A stretch of DNA of 64,000 bases, from contig CAJQUW010007418.1 in NCBI GenBank assembly GCA_907163375.1, positions 59,234-123,233 on the forward strand, read 5' to 3'. This stretch comes from Prostheceraeus crozeri. Its lineage: Eukaryota; Platyhelminthes; Polycladida; Euryleptidae. Shown here in pieces: positions 1 through 12,640 of the stretch. Every line of letters starts with the position of its first letter. The first letter of the stretch is position 1. The notes below the pieces were generated by a model. It saw nothing but the letters and a program-made list of their open reading frames with translations. It was not told the DNA's origin and made no database searches. Position numbers and translations under genes: made by a program.

Positions 1-443
1 TCCATCTCGCATCAACCAATTTGCAAAGCTAGCTCTGTTCTCGATAGAGTCAAGAGTTTCGTTCTCGAAGTGCATCTTCTAATTTGTTAAACGTAATAAA
101 CTGACCTTTCAAAATTCTTAAATCGTTTAAATAGATAAATGCGGTCGGCCAGGCAATTTACTGACAGCTTGATCACTTAACTACTGCAGTGTATGCTCCG
201 GATGTTCCTCGACCATACGAAGTACAAGGCAGTAGTTTCTTACATGACTTTAATGCGTTGATGACGTAACCCTCCTCCAGGCAGTGCAACTCTTCCATTA
301 TTCTCCTGTGCTCGACTAACAATAGCCCAGGCAGTTGCTCTTTTGATGCTCGACTGTTCTACAAGAGTCACATAATCTTCATCCCGAAAATATGCATCGC
401 ACAATCGCTGCTTGTCCTTGATAGAAATTCTAGCGTACCACAT
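1..443 (-). pseudogene. Tc1/mariner (IS630-like) transposase relic, N-terminal part
   Basis: Reading from 443 downwards, the first 66 codons give a helix-turn-helix region of the kind found at the N terminus of Tc1/mariner transposases (ISIKDKQRLCDAYF, then KRATAWAIVSR, then the linker GGGLRHQRIKV). After a frame change near 227 the match continues as RNYCLVLRMVEEHPEHTLQ, then SDQAVSKLPGRPHLS, and further left as a KLEDALRERNS-like stretch, which is the usual order in this family before the DDE catalytic core. There is at least one frameshift and an in-frame stop, and the core lies outside the window to the left. The family call rests on motif order seen by eye. The copy is dead and no terminal repeat is visible. 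Confidence 0.6.
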
Positions 444-1439
444 GGCAGCAAAGTAACAATATCGGTGCTTCGCTCAAATCTGATTGAAGTATGTCACAAT
501 TGATTAATATTCATTGATCAGATATCATATTCCAGATGGTGAAAATTGTCACACAGTTTGCACTTTTCGAATTTGATCGGAAAATCTACATTAGATTGCA
601 ACTATTCACATTTGCAAAACTAAACTTGATATTTGATCTGTAAAACCGATGATAAGAATTTTAATTATTAGGAAATTAAGTTGATTACCATGGACATTTC
701 ATGTATGAACAGCGCTAATTATAGTCATCATTTTAAGTCTTCATACAAAAAATTAAAACTTGTTCTTCCGCTTGGCTAAATTTTTTAATGTAGCGAAATT
801 AGTTAATAGACTAAATGCAGCAGACTAATTGCAACAGACTAAATGGATGTGTCAAGTATACACAATTGTCTAACTTACTAACTTGTAGAATGTAATCTAG
901 GGTCAACGAGAATCAACGTATGGAATTTTGCTAATGTTCGAATCATGATGCGCGGTCAGAATTCAACTGTGCTGATAGATGTGGATTAATTTAACTTCCT
1001 TAGGTATGATTTCATGATTCACTATCTCTGCCCTCTGCCTTGGAATATACCGGTACATGGCAATTAACCTCGCTATTGATGGTTGGAGCTGTCTTCTGTA
1101 GTCCATGCAGTGTCAGTAGTAATCAGTGCATTCGAACGAGGCCTAATTTTCCAATCGCTCAGTTCCTTGCTTATTTGCCAATTTTGGCCGCTAACTCAGT
1201 TCGGCGTTCATTTTAATTTCGCGCAAGCGTTCATCTTTCAGTTCATTGAAAAATGTCAATTCTCTCAGTTTTTTCCGTTCACTTGAGAAAACAGCCTATT
1301 TACTGCAATGTGCATGTCGAATTTTCAGTAGGAGATAATTTCACTTTTTGACCGTATTTATACTCCATCAAAAGGAATTTCGTTGAATACTGACAAGTTG
1401 TTCGATGTTCAACTTTTACAGAACACAAGGACTGTAGCT
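444..1439. other. Non-coding stretch
   Basis: AT-rich DNA with no convincing coding sequence. Around 1,130-1,290 there is a run rich in GTTCA and CTCAGTTC words, resembling the run at 4,845-4,970, so both may come from one old dispersed repeat. I see no RNA gene. Confidence 0.4.
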
Positions 1440-2305
1440 ATAGCTGGAACGATTAGCCAATATTCAAAAATTTTGATTATAATTAGAATGTTCAAATATT
1501 TGATTTATGATTATGATTGATTAAAGTGTTGAAGAATGTAATTATGATTAAGGCGGCCATGGGCTTGATTATGAATGATTAAAGTGTTCAAAATTGGGAC
1601 TATGATTATTGTGGTCAGACGCTTTATCATGAAGGCTGGGTAGGTTGAAAATGGTGCAGATTACGGCTTTCAGACGCTTTGTCGGATCAGTGATGATAAT
1701 AGTGCGTTTAAGTAATAATTTGAATCGCGATAAAAATGCTTAATATTTTGCAGTGATAGCAGTTTTTATTAAAACTCATCTCTCTGTTCAATTAATAAGC
1801 TTGCTGAATTAGTTTGCAATTCGATTTTGTTCAGTACCATCATGGCTTACAAATTGACAAAAACATTGAACTCAGTTATTGAGTTTTTTTGATGATCTAA
1901 AGTACATGTGAAGAGAAAACATCCGAGGGATGATGTTGTAGGCAACATATTCTATGACGGGGCGTGAACTCATGTTCATGACCGTGCATCAAGGATTGGT
2001 AATCTCTGCGACATTGGGAACTTTCAGCTCTTGCGCAGTCTAGGACTACTCAGTCTTACGCAGTCACTCTGCCATCAGCGGCCGTGTTCTTATCTCAACT
2101 GATGTTCGGATGACCAAAATCAAATTTAATCAAATTTGCTGATTAATAAACGTGATTTTGATTATGATTAATGATTGATTAAATTTTCAAAACCTTGATT
2201 ATGATTGAGATTAATGATTGAACTAAATTCCAATGACGTGACTATGATTATGATTAACTTCAAAAAGTTAATTGATTATGATTTTGATTGATTAATCCAG
2301 CTCTA
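1440..2305. mobile_element. Probable non-autonomous hAT-like element with GATTATGATTA-rich ends
   Basis: The left edge reads ATAGCTGGAACGATTAG and the right edge, reverse complemented, reads TTAGAGCTGGATTAATC. Both are followed inwards by many imperfect copies of GATTATGATTAATGATT. A possible short target duplication (TGTAGCT) is seen at 1,433-1,439 and again just right of 2,305. The middle (about 1,640-2,100) has no coding sequence. The arrangement fits a hAT-like non-autonomous element, but the ends are degenerate and the exact borders are uncertain. Confidence 0.4.
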
Positions 2306-2411
2306 ATTGTAGCTAACGTTGATTGGTTGAAATTGTCTGATATCTACGCCGCCGTGAAGCGTGTATGAAGTCTACCGCATGGTCTAGCGTGAACCACGTA
2401 CTCGAAGCAAT

Positions 2412-3365
2412 ATGACGAAGAAACAACTGTAGCTGCAATTCGATGAATTGCTCATGATCGAAGTTGAGTCCCGCAAACTATATTACAATTATGACACACA
2501 ATCACCGAATTATAGAGACATCAACAAACGACGAAGTGCGTGGACTGAAATAAATTTAGCTATCGGAGGAGAAAGCCCAGAACCATAAAAATATATTGTT
2601 CATCTGAAGTTGACTAGAATGGAAATTGACTCAAGGTCGCGGCACATCCGGGGGAACTAAGTTGGGGCATGAACCACCAATGAAAAGGTTAGAATCGCAC
2701 ATGTGATTGATTCTAACCCAATCATACAGCCGTTGACAAGTGTATCTAAGTCAAAATGCGTGCGATTTTTGTGCCACTATTGTGTATTACATGAAGCTTT
2801 ACTTCCATTCTAGAGGTTTTATTGTTATCAATTTCTATGCTCAGAACAATGTCAATCTCGATTTCAGCACTAGCGAGGTGAATATTCGCGCTTTAAGAGA
2901 TCGTTGAAGACAGTAAGCGACCAATCAGCTGAAGATACAGAAAACCTGCATTCATGTAACCCTATCTTTAAACAATTGAAGCTCCTCGACTCCTTCATGG
3001 TGCGACGGAAGACTTCGTGAAATCTCCCAAAGAAGCGTTTCACTATCTGTTGATCTCAACAGCTCGAACTTATCGGGCCACGACGATGAAGATTCCAGCT
3101 CCTCGAAGGCTCAAAGGAGATAGCTCCGTCAAGTAGACGTCAGCGATCTACGTGTAAGTCATCCATTGAAGGCAAGATGGATGATACGCTGAACTTGTGT
3201 ATTGATCTTCTTAAAAACGATAAGAAGGACGAAAGTCCAGAGTACGTGGAACTACTGGCCGAGCAACTTCGAAATATGCCGGACGCGGACAATCTGCGAA
3301 AATTCTCTGTGTTTAAAGAACAAGAGCTCCAGTACAGAATAAGAGCTGGAATGATTTGCCCCTGA
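2412..3365 (+). pseudogene. MADF-domain gene relic
   Basis: From the ATG at 2,412 the frame encodes a MADF-like (Myb/SANT-like) DNA-binding region: FDELLMIEVESRKLYYNYD, then SPNYRDINKRRSAWTEINLAIGG, which has the acidic start, the tyrosine pair and the central tryptophan of that domain. In-frame stops lie at codon 7 and just after the domain. Downstream, 3,110-3,365 encodes SSRRQRSTCKSSIEGKMDD, then YVELLAEQLRNMPDADNLRKF, resembling the C-terminal segment that follows a MADF domain in many invertebrate proteins. MADF proteins are either host transcription factors or partners of Harbinger transposases; the sequence does not decide which. The stops argue for a pseudogene, though an unrecognised intron between the halves cannot be excluded. 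Confidence 0.5.
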
Positions 3366-5588
3366 AATAGTAAACAACATGACACTTGACACTTTATACA
3401 TTTCTCAACGAGTCTGTCGTAAATGTGCATTTTTTACAATTGGATAACGTGTTTTTCACATACATGCTATTTCCCCGAGTAAGCAAAAAAACCGCGCGAA
3501 TATTTAAATATGATAAAGCGATTATACTACATACTACATATGTTGCATGCTAGGCCCATTGCATACCAGACGAAATGAAAAGTAATATGGAAGCAAAATC
3601 CATACTTGTATAACTGTGAATCGGATTAGTTGCTCTGGATTTTGAAACCGATATGATTCAAAGACTGGGAAGCATTTGTAAAGCAGAACCGGCGTTCTGT
3701 AATACAGACAAACTACTTCTGTATAAAAATGCAGATAGATGTGAGTCGAGCTTTAGGCATGAACTTCTTGATATATCAATGGGATCGAGAAGTCTATTGT
3801 GTTAAGTAGAAACAGGATAATAGTCAAAATTTAAACATAAGTATGCACATTTTTAAATGAAAGCTAGCGACTTTGTGAACTCATAAGAAACATTGATAAG
3901 AAGAAATATGAACTTAACATCAATTAATAAGTAAAAGTCTTATTTAATGATTCCAAATTTAAAAATAATTCAACATGCAACTAAAAATGTTTCAGATAAT
4001 TTTGTCAATTTTAGCAAGTGTGATTAATCGAACAAAGTATTTGCATAACATACATGTGCAATTCTTCTGAAACAAAGGACTGCTCTAGTCATTCACTCTA
4101 TAAGCTTGATCCATTGAAAAAACCAAAAAAGGACAAGCTGTCATTGAATCTATGTATGAATTGTGTCAAAATTCCGGTCACCTATCTTCTTTCATTAAAA
4201 TGCTTCAAAATTAGCACATGTAAGTTTATATAGACTTAAAATTCAATCGCATTTCACGTTGGGTCTTCGCATATTTATTTATACCTTTTAAGGGACTTAA
4301 TGCCTGAATTGGGGAGACAGTAGCGATAGCGAAAGTCGGTTATTTATATGAACATTGTTGCCATGTTGTCATACTTGTTGTTATGTTATGTATATGAACG
4401 ATGCCTAGCAGTGGACATGTGCTGTAATTCCATTTATTTCTAGCTGCCAATAGTAAACATTCGTATACTCCTCCAGTCTTTTTCGAAGTCTTGGTAAAAT
4501 AGTGGTGCATACCTGATGTCACTCTGAAAATGTGATGTTGCACCGCATCGGATTTACTTTATAGCAGCAGAAAGAACGATTTGGGTGAATTTTTCTGCCA
4601 AAACCTGTCAAAATTGTTAACGCACCCTACATTTTGGCAAAAACATCACATGCATTTGCAGACCTTCACAAAAATAAAAAAGTCTCAAGTCAAAGTTGTT
4701 CAATCCCTCTCATCAACTTCCGCATAACGGAGACCATTTGAAACAGAGTCATGAATCTCATTTCAAGCTTCACATATGAATGCACGTATATGCCAATTTG
4801 ATAACACACTTCCCGCTAATAATTGTAGAAATTTGAGAAACCTCAGTTCAGTTGGTTGTTCAGCTCATGAACGGCAAATTCTTAGTTCAGCTCAGTTCAA
4901 CGGCAGTCACTGGAAAACCCCGTTCGCTCAGTTCACATGTTTGCCAGTGAACGGCTCGAAATCTCGTTCATTCACTCACTCACTCAAAAGTTCAAATGCA
5001 CTAGTGGCAATTATTCATTGTCTGGCGCGTCCACGTGGCTGGGGTGGGTGCTGCGGGAGCTATAGCTAAGTTTAGACAAGGACCTATCACTGGGTATATC
5101 GTGTCCCCCCTGGTTAGAGTTGCAACCGAAAGTGAACGGCGAATGATTGGAACCCCGTACAACGGCGTCAACAGCGTAGGTGCATTTTTAGGATTTCCAA
5201 CAACGGCGATGATAGCAGTGTGATCATACATTACATACAACGGTAAATGACAAGCAGGAAAAAAAAGTTGTCTCACATTTTCTGCTTTATCAGAGGTTAT
5301 GGGAGATTACTCAGGCAAAATACCCGAAGTTCACTTTGTAGCCTACTCGGTAATTCAATTATCCCCCCAAACATTCTCAGAATTCGCTCGTTCCTAAGTG
5401 TAGTCTCATTTCACAACCACCGTCACAAAAGCGCTGAGTGTGTACAATACCTCTAGTATGGAGAAAATTTACAGCACTTGCTTTGACGTTCACTGTATAG
5501 CCAACAATTTCACGAAGTTCATGATTCATGATCAGTGTTCATGATTACAACTGTAACTGAAATTTGCCTTCGAATCTTATATTCTAAC
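3366..5588. other. Non-coding stretch
   Basis: No supported gene. Positions 4,845-4,990 are rich in CAGTTCA, GTTCAGCTC and TGAACGG words, with related words again at 5,510-5,550, which may mark the decayed ends of a small transposon. The short open frames here have no recognisable composition or motif. Confidence 0.35.
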
Positions 5589-5870
5589 TACACTGCACAT
5601 GCAAATAACGGGATGCGAAAATTTCGTACAAGTGAACACCAAATTCACAGGCCATTTGAAACCAAAAATTTATGAGAGATTCTCGCATATTTACAGAATT
5701 TTGGTAGGTTTTGCACACGAATGCTGACATCTTTTCGTGCATATTCGCATGTGTTTGGTATGTAGCGATGCGAGAAACTCTTTCTGTGATTGGCCGATTA
5801 AAGACAACATACCGAAATATCTTTTGGAATTCATCCTTCGTGTATGTTTGGTAGTGAGCAGTTTAGTGTA
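5589..5870. mobile_element. Short MITE, TA target site, CATACCAA/CATACGAA family
   Basis: The element is bounded by TA on both sides (5,589-5,590 and 5,869-5,870). Its right end, reverse complemented (TACACTAAACTGCTCACTACC, then ACACGAAGGATGAATTCC), aligns with the left end of the element at 7,076. Its left end (GGGATGCGAAAATTTCGTAC) aligns with the reverse complement of that element's right end. It is therefore a shorter member of the same non-autonomous Tc1/mariner-type family. No coding capacity. Confidence 0.6.
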
Positions 5871-6571
5871 GTATTTAGAAAACCAAGCCGTCACGCCAGG
5901 CTTTAGGCAAAGCGTCTAAGTGCTGTTTGTGCTGTCCTTCTATGACAGTTCAAGTCTATCCTCAACCCAATGCGACCAAGTTCGACGAAATTTGGTGAAA
6001 TCGGAAAAATTGGAATATGTGGGGCTGGGAGAATAGAAGCACCACCTACTCACATGCAAAGGGACTGGATAATTGTTGGGTAAACAGTTTTAAACGTATA
6101 GACGATCCGGCAGAAGAGAGGGGCGGCGGAAAGACCTGGCTTACATGCAAGTAGGCACCCATTGCCCCTTCCCGAAAAAGGAGGCTTTGTTCAGCTGCCT
6201 TTCCCCTTCCGCGTTAAAATTTAAACTCATGCCCTATACAACTCGCATGTGCGAGGGTGAACGTTCTCCCTGCTTGAGCACTCTTAACATTAACCCAATA
6301 TGCCTCATATTCAGTTGTTTTTGCGTAGAGAGTTATCCGAAGTTAATGGCTTGTTATAGTGCTTGTAACAAACACAATCGTTTTTTATCGAGATACTCAA
6401 ATCTAGAAAATTTAGCCTGTATCTTTATTTATGTTGTTGAATATGTTTATAACTGTTTTGAAAGCTAGATCAGAAAGGATCCATAATGACGTCACGATAT
6501 ACCGTTTGGAAATCGGTGAAGAATTGCAGAATTAATTTTTTTCTACTCTTTTAAAGATACATGCATGTTAT
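5871..6571. other. Non-coding stretch
   Basis: No gene or repeat that I can support. A GC-richer patch at 6,100-6,260 carries a chance open frame of about 100 codons without recognisable features. Confidence 0.35.
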
Positions 6572-6944
6572 CTATGCACAGTACATGTAGTTCATGAAAA
6601 TATCAGCGAAGGGTGGAGCACAATGTACGTCCATAGGGACTCCACCAACTTGGAGATATGTTCCATCACCATACTGTTTCTCATAATTGCAGATCACAAA
6701 CTTAAGACAGTTGCTAAATTGTTCTATCATGAGATCTAAATGATCTATTTCATTCCAATGTCTTTCTGCAAAATCTACGACTACTTCGAGCGCCAGAATT
6801 GGTGAGCTCGGATACAAAGCAAAGTGATATTAAAATATTACCTCTCGTATAATTATCAGGAATCTCAGTTAATTGATTGGAACTATATAAATGTGCAGGG
6901 TCAAAGTTAACCCTTTGATTTAATATTTTACTGCATAATACCAA
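6572..6944 (-). pseudogene. Penelope-like reverse transcriptase scrap
   Basis: The minus frame at 6,572-6,817 encodes YPSSPILALEVVVDFAERHW, a spacer, FVICNYEKQYGDGTYLQVGG and then VPMDVHCAPPFADIFMNYM. The order LYPSIP-like, hydrophobic spacer, YLQ-x-x-GVPMG-x-x-xAPPFA-x-IFM is that of the central reverse transcriptase motifs of Penelope-like elements and their relatives. The fragment covers only these motifs; the catalytic YxDD region and the GIY-YIG endonuclease are absent. A second frame at 6,750-6,944 may be adjoining upstream sequence. It is an old remnant. Confidence 0.5.
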
Positions 6945-7075
6945 TCCATTTTTTCAGTAGGTGTATTTATGGTAGATGCTATTATAGATGCACCACTTAT
7001 GATAGCTGTGAGCACGATTAAAAGGATGACATTGAAGTGAAGTGTTGATTTTAGCGTCTTTATTTTGCATTGGCC
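6945..7075. other. Spacer with no feature
   Basis: Short spacer between the reverse transcriptase scrap and the MITE; nothing recognised. Confidence 0.3.
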
Positions 7076-8073
7076 TACACTGTAAATCGCTCAATACCAA
7101 TCACATACGAAGGATGCATACCAAAATATTTTTTTGGTATATTTCTGTATGATCTTGGTATATATTTGTATGCTTTTCGCATGTTATTTCAAGTGTGGTA
7201 TGCTTTACATACTACAACCATACCAGCACAATGTTAAAAGAAAGCATCAATCATGTCCAAAGAATGTTGATTTAAGGCTTTTTGTCAATAAAGATCACAC
7301 TAATGCTACTACTGCTTTGTAAGTAGTGAGATAATGACATTTTATAGTCAAACTAACAATACTGAATTCGATTTTAATACATGTAAGTCCGAGGCATTTC
7401 ATAAATAACCAATAAGTATTTGACCATCAACAATTATGCATTATGTAATTTTGGAACTAAGCATATTATCAATCCAAAATAAAGACACATTATAATTCAT
7501 GAACGCAAAAATAGTTATGTTTGAGATATATAAGTCAACATGGTTGCTGAAAAGTTACCGTTTTATTGAAATGATGTTTATCAATTTAGTTTAAGGAAAT
7601 GAGCTAATTATGAGTCTTGTGAGTGCTATAAGACAAGTTGCAAAGATGACATGCGGCTTCAATTCCACAACAAATCTAATCTAGTTAAATACCACACTTT
7701 CACAAAGAAATATTCACCGCTGGTATTACTGGAAAAAATTATTTGTAAGTAGTATGTAGTATAACATATTTTTTGCCATATGACATAAAGCTATTCATAC
7801 GAAAGACATGCGAAGCACATACCAATTTGCATCGGGTCTCGTATATAAAACATACCAAGAATTCGTATTTCAACGTAAAACAGCCAATCACAGCTAGCAT
7901 AGTTCGTATCGTTTACATACCAATCACATACGAAAGTAAATGGCCATTCGTATGAAAAACATACCAGATTTCTTTATATATACCAGAATCTCGTATCAAA
8001 TGTTGGTTTCAAATTGTATGTAAACTTGGTATGTGTTTGTATGTAATTTTCGTATCCAGCGATTTACAGTGTA
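7076..8073. mobile_element. 1-kb MITE with TA target site and CATACCAA/CATACGAA internal words
   Basis: The ends are exact inverted repeats of 16 bp including the flanking TA: TACACTGTAAATCGCT at 7,076-7,091 and its reverse complement at 8,058-8,073. TA duplication plus a CACTGTA terminus is typical of Tc1/mariner-derived elements. The interior holds no gene but many copies of the words CATACCAA and CATACGAA and their complements, in mirrored order near the two ends (7,095-7,210 and 7,795-8,050). It shares both ends with the shorter element at 5,589-5,870. Confidence 0.75.
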
Positions 8074-8317
8074 CTCTCACACATTCACCTTCTACCGATA
8101 GAAGAAACTCATCTTCGCGATCATCATCTAAGCATTGAACTATAGCTGGGTTTAATTTAGGTCATATATAGGATGTCAACTTTAAGTCATAATGAAGCAT
8201 TTTATTTTCCTAATGCCTGTTCGTGGCACATCTGCATAGATTCTATGGTTTCTTTTGTTGAATCTGAGACTTACGGTATGCTTATCTGCTGCCTTGAGGA
8301 ATGTGTGCATGGTGCTT

Positions 8318-8518
8318 TGAAAATAAAATAAATGAAGTTTTAACGTCACTACTCCCCCTCACTGGGGCTTGGACGGTGCTGACGCAGTTAGACCTTTCTG
8401 GACAGTTGTGATGTTCGGATGTCCTTCATGCCGACTTCCAATGACACTTTCGGGCTCGACCTGTAGACCATAAGATCTCGCTAGGCCAAGCACTTAACCA
8501 CTGTGCCACTGAGATCAC
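8318..8518 (-). mobile_element. tRNA-derived SINE
   Basis: Read on the minus strand from 8,518, the sequence has an RNA polymerase III A box (TGGCACAGTGGTTAAGTGCT region, 8,486-8,508) and a B box (GGTCGAGCCC, 8,452-8,461) at tRNA-like spacing, followed by a tRNA-unrelated body and a 3' end in CTTCATTTATTTTATTTTC. This is the layout of a tRNA-derived SINE. It is not a functional tRNA gene because the acceptor and anticodon arms do not close well. Confidence 0.7.
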
Positions 8519-11500
8519 TAAAAAATGCGGGTGTTTTAAAATAGCTGGATATAATTTTAGATTTTGATGAGATCCTCGACAAGCTTTCCAGGAAACAGGC
8601 TTGAATATTCATTCAGTGCGAATTAGTCTATTCCTTTTGATATCGATCTTTCACTAGCCTACTTATCAACAAGTTGCCTAAATATTCAAGAAGTGGTTTA
8701 GGCTATAGATGATCATCTGTTCTGTATACTTGCAATAAGAAAAGTCTACTACAAACGTTTGAAATAATTTAGTAGGCGTGTTAGTTTTACATAAATCATA
8801 ATGAGATTGCATTATTTTCTGATTCTTCATTTCAGCAACTATTGAATACGTGCATGTATAACTAGAAGAAAATATGTTCACGCACCATTTGTTTCTCTTT
8901 GAAATGCTGATAGGTTTGAATTGAATTACATATTAAATGTCCTCGAACATCATCAATTCCCGCTTCGAAAAGTTAGCTGATTGTGTGGGGCGCCTACTGC
9001 ATTGTTTCTGCTTAAAATGAATAGTGCCATCAGAGCCATTATGTAGAAAGTGCAAGCCTACAAAGTTTATCTGGTATACCGAAATTTCCATAATCCGAAT
9101 CGGCAGTAATTCCGGTGCGTATTATGTCGATATTTTATGGTTGCGCTCAATTTCATCATTTCAGCAATGGGTTCCGTGAAATTTCCGACCGTGAACAGGA
9201 TTGTGATAAGATATAGACTGAACTCGTCACGAAAGTTATGGTAACTGTTGTGACAAAATCTCTAACATTTCCTCATAGTCTACTTATTGGAAGAATCGAT
9301 ATTTTGATTTCTCAGCAACTGCCACCATGTAGGCATAAGTAGGTAAAGTATATTTGGATGCAAAATCTGGAATGTGCTCGGATGCATTATTTTGGTCATG
9401 CATCTGGCATATAGATGCATCCCAGAATGCATCTTGATAAGTGAACTTTCATTGTTTTCAACACTCACTTTAGCTGTCAGCAGCCATTTCCATGGATATT
9501 TGTTCCTTTCATTATTTCATTATTCCGTTTACGATGCAGATTATGCGATCATCATGATATTGAAAGATTGGTAAAGATTAGCCTTTGATATGTCATTTAT
9601 CCTTGTTGAATCTCACATTTATTATCGCTATTCAAACAAAGAATGCCTACAGTCAAAATTGGTTTATCGAGTATCAGTTGTTATTTTGCTTCTGAACAGC
9701 AATCAATAACATTTATCGCATTTGATTTCGCAGGCAACGTCCCCAGAGCGTTAATGATGGGCAAAATGAGATCCTGACATTTAAGATTTAGATGTAATTG
9801 ATAGTGTCATCCGAAAACAAAGTATTTGACATTTTCATGCTCTTCTCATTGCAATGCTTATTTTCTATCAGAGAAATAGGCCTACTAATTGACGTTGGGT
9901 CAATTAAAGCAGCGAAACACGTCAGAATTAATATATTATCAACCCTACTACAAAACTGAAAAATTTCGCAAAACGAAGGAAAATGTTTTTTCTCCGCTAC
10001 AGAAAAAAATGTGTCGAAGAAGCCTGAGCTCAAGTCATGATTCATTGAGTCCGATCGAAAAAAAGGTCAAAGTATGATTTGAAATAAAACAAGTCATTTG
10101 ACAAAAACATGTTGCATATTGTATTTTTTAAATTTTTTGAACAGTGTAGTACGATGCACCATTCACTTATTCAAAGTGGCGATTTCCTGTAATACGCATG
10201 CAGTGAAGTAAATGTTTCAGATATTTGAGTGAGTTAAATGGCATTGCATGTAGGTGTAGCTACAAGTTCTGCGTTTAGTTTATTCCATGCAAGTATTTGT
10301 GGGCATGATCCTGAAATTCAATTAGTATTTAGTATGCAATCACGATAAGAATTTCATCAGTGTCATTCAAAGTCGATTACAATTGTTTGAATGAAGGTCT
10401 ATGCTGTTGCTTGCATTTTAATAGGTCGTTTTTGTCAACCAATAAGAGATCGTTGACTCGGTAGGTTATTACACCGCGATTTTTAAAAAGGGCACAAATC
10501 TCTTGTCACTGATAAATCAATTTATGAATAAGGTAGCGCATCATCACCATCGCTAGCAGAGTCGTGTGGTCTAATAACAATATTAACTCATAATAATTAT
10601 CAATTTTAATTTGATATTTTTAGGTGCGCTCTACATGAACCAACCACTGCTTTGTTATTTCCTTGGAATCCGCTGCTGATCTAAGCCATTGCTGAACATC
10701 ATTGCATAAATGTATAAAGTGGTGACCATCAAATGAATCCAAACGCGAAAACACACTTAATGCGAAAACTTGGTATACTTTGCTTATATATCAGTTGAGC
10801 AGACTTTCAACCAAACTAATTCAATATTGGAGCTATGAATGCGATCGGTGCCAAAAAGTAATGCATTATTCCAAACCACACGTATGAAACGATTATTTAG
10901 AACCAAAGAAAACTACACTTTTGCATGTAGACTAATGCACAGATCAGTTCTTATTTCTGGAGGTAGGTGGACAATTGCGCTATCACTGAGTTGCTCTTGG
11001 TAAGGCCCATTGTAAGCAAGAATCACGGGTCATCATTAGTATGACGAATATGTATAAGCATAAATGATAGATTAATTGATTTTCAATGATTGAAAAATAG
11101 TCTATGCATTCATTTGCCTAACTGCTCCACACAAACAAATGCCATTGCAGGTTCGATTGAATAAATTGAATTGCACCAAAATGAGGTATAAATTAGGGTA
11201 ACAATTGTATTGATTTCTGAAAATATTACATGCAGCTTCATAAAAATAAATTGTCATTTAATGCACGAAAAGTGAGTGTTGGACCTATTATAAGCATGGA
11301 ATAATGGTGCTTATTCGCACTTAAGAATTGCTTTAAGCTATTTAGAACTTGGTAATCACATATTTTCCTATTACTTTAAGTTTAAATGGAAATTCATCAA
11401 TTTCTTTCACACGTTCTGACAGCTCAAATACAACTGCTTGCATATTTGGCGGTCCGATTAGGATATTGTTAAAAAATGCTGGCAACGCCCATGAAAGTGG

Positions 11501-12640
11501 GTGGGTTTACTCCACCGTCAATCACAGTTAACGGCCAATACTGAGGTCCGCGACAGATTAATTGGCATATAATATGAACAAATTGAATGTCGAACGCTAA
11601 ACAACCGCGCGCACACATAAGCAGAAATAACCCACCTGGCAAAATCAGGCCTCACATAAATCTATCTTGTCTATGTCAGACAGCAGGGACGTGAATTCTT
11701 CAGCTATTACCGCTGACTTTCTTCTACTGTTCTGAATGTGCATGTCGGGAGCTACCAACATCTCCCTAATCCGCAAACATCGCTGAATCCGAAAATCAAA
11801 GAGCTCAAGCTAAAAAGCAAAAAGTCACATTTCTTGCTAAATTCACGCAAAAGGATAAGACTTCCATTAAAGTCATCTTTGTATGATACATAATCGCAAT
11901 CTATACATAAGAATTACAGATTTCAGTCATTAACACATTTAAGAACGATTTTTTGTCTGGATGTCGACAGATTTTCCCTAGCAACGGTCCTTAGCAACGA
12001 CTAAAATTCATTTGTATTTGTTTCTTTTGAAGCTAGCCCCACCAAACTTTGTACACATATTGTTGGTGAGGTTTAGTAACCCCACACAATTAATCTAACT
12101 TTTGTGCAGTTTATGACGTAGGCATCGACGCTCAATGGCGATTTTCTCTCCAAATATTGCGAAATTCGTAAACTTTGAAGATGAATAGCTACCCAAAGAG
12201 GCCCACCTCAACTTCAATGATTTTTTTGTAGCATCATTAATACATACAAGCCAAATTAGTGAGAAAAGATATGCGTGTTTTTTTTACTTCCTTTGGGAGA
12301 AAGGAACAAAAAACGACATTTTTCAAAATTTTCCTTTTATAAATTTCCCTAAATCCAAACAAACGACTCAGGATTGTCAATTGGATCATTCCCGAATTTG
12401 CTCGCATGTCTTGGATTGCCTAGCGGCCCTAGAGCGACTCAGAATATCGATATATGTATTCAAAAAGTCATGCATTTTTAAAAAGTTCTCCCGTGAAATC
12501 GGACGGCAAACCGTGATCAGTGAAACAATTCCATTCTCTTGGCATGTCTATTGCAGTGATTCTGTTCAAAAATTAGAATTTGAAATTTTAATGCCAGTCC
12601 GGGCACTTAACAGCGGACCCAGATAGAGGAATATCTTTGC
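8519..12640. other. Non-coding stretch
   Basis: About 4 kb of AT-rich DNA without a supported gene. The short open frames are compositionally random. A patch at 9,370-9,440 has three ATGCATC words in a partly mirrored order. I see no tRNA, rRNA or transposon ends here. Confidence 0.4.

Noticed and set aside
8452-8508. Possible tRNA gene
   Set aside because: A and B boxes are present, but the arms do not fold into a cloverleaf and a long unrelated body follows; a SINE fits better.
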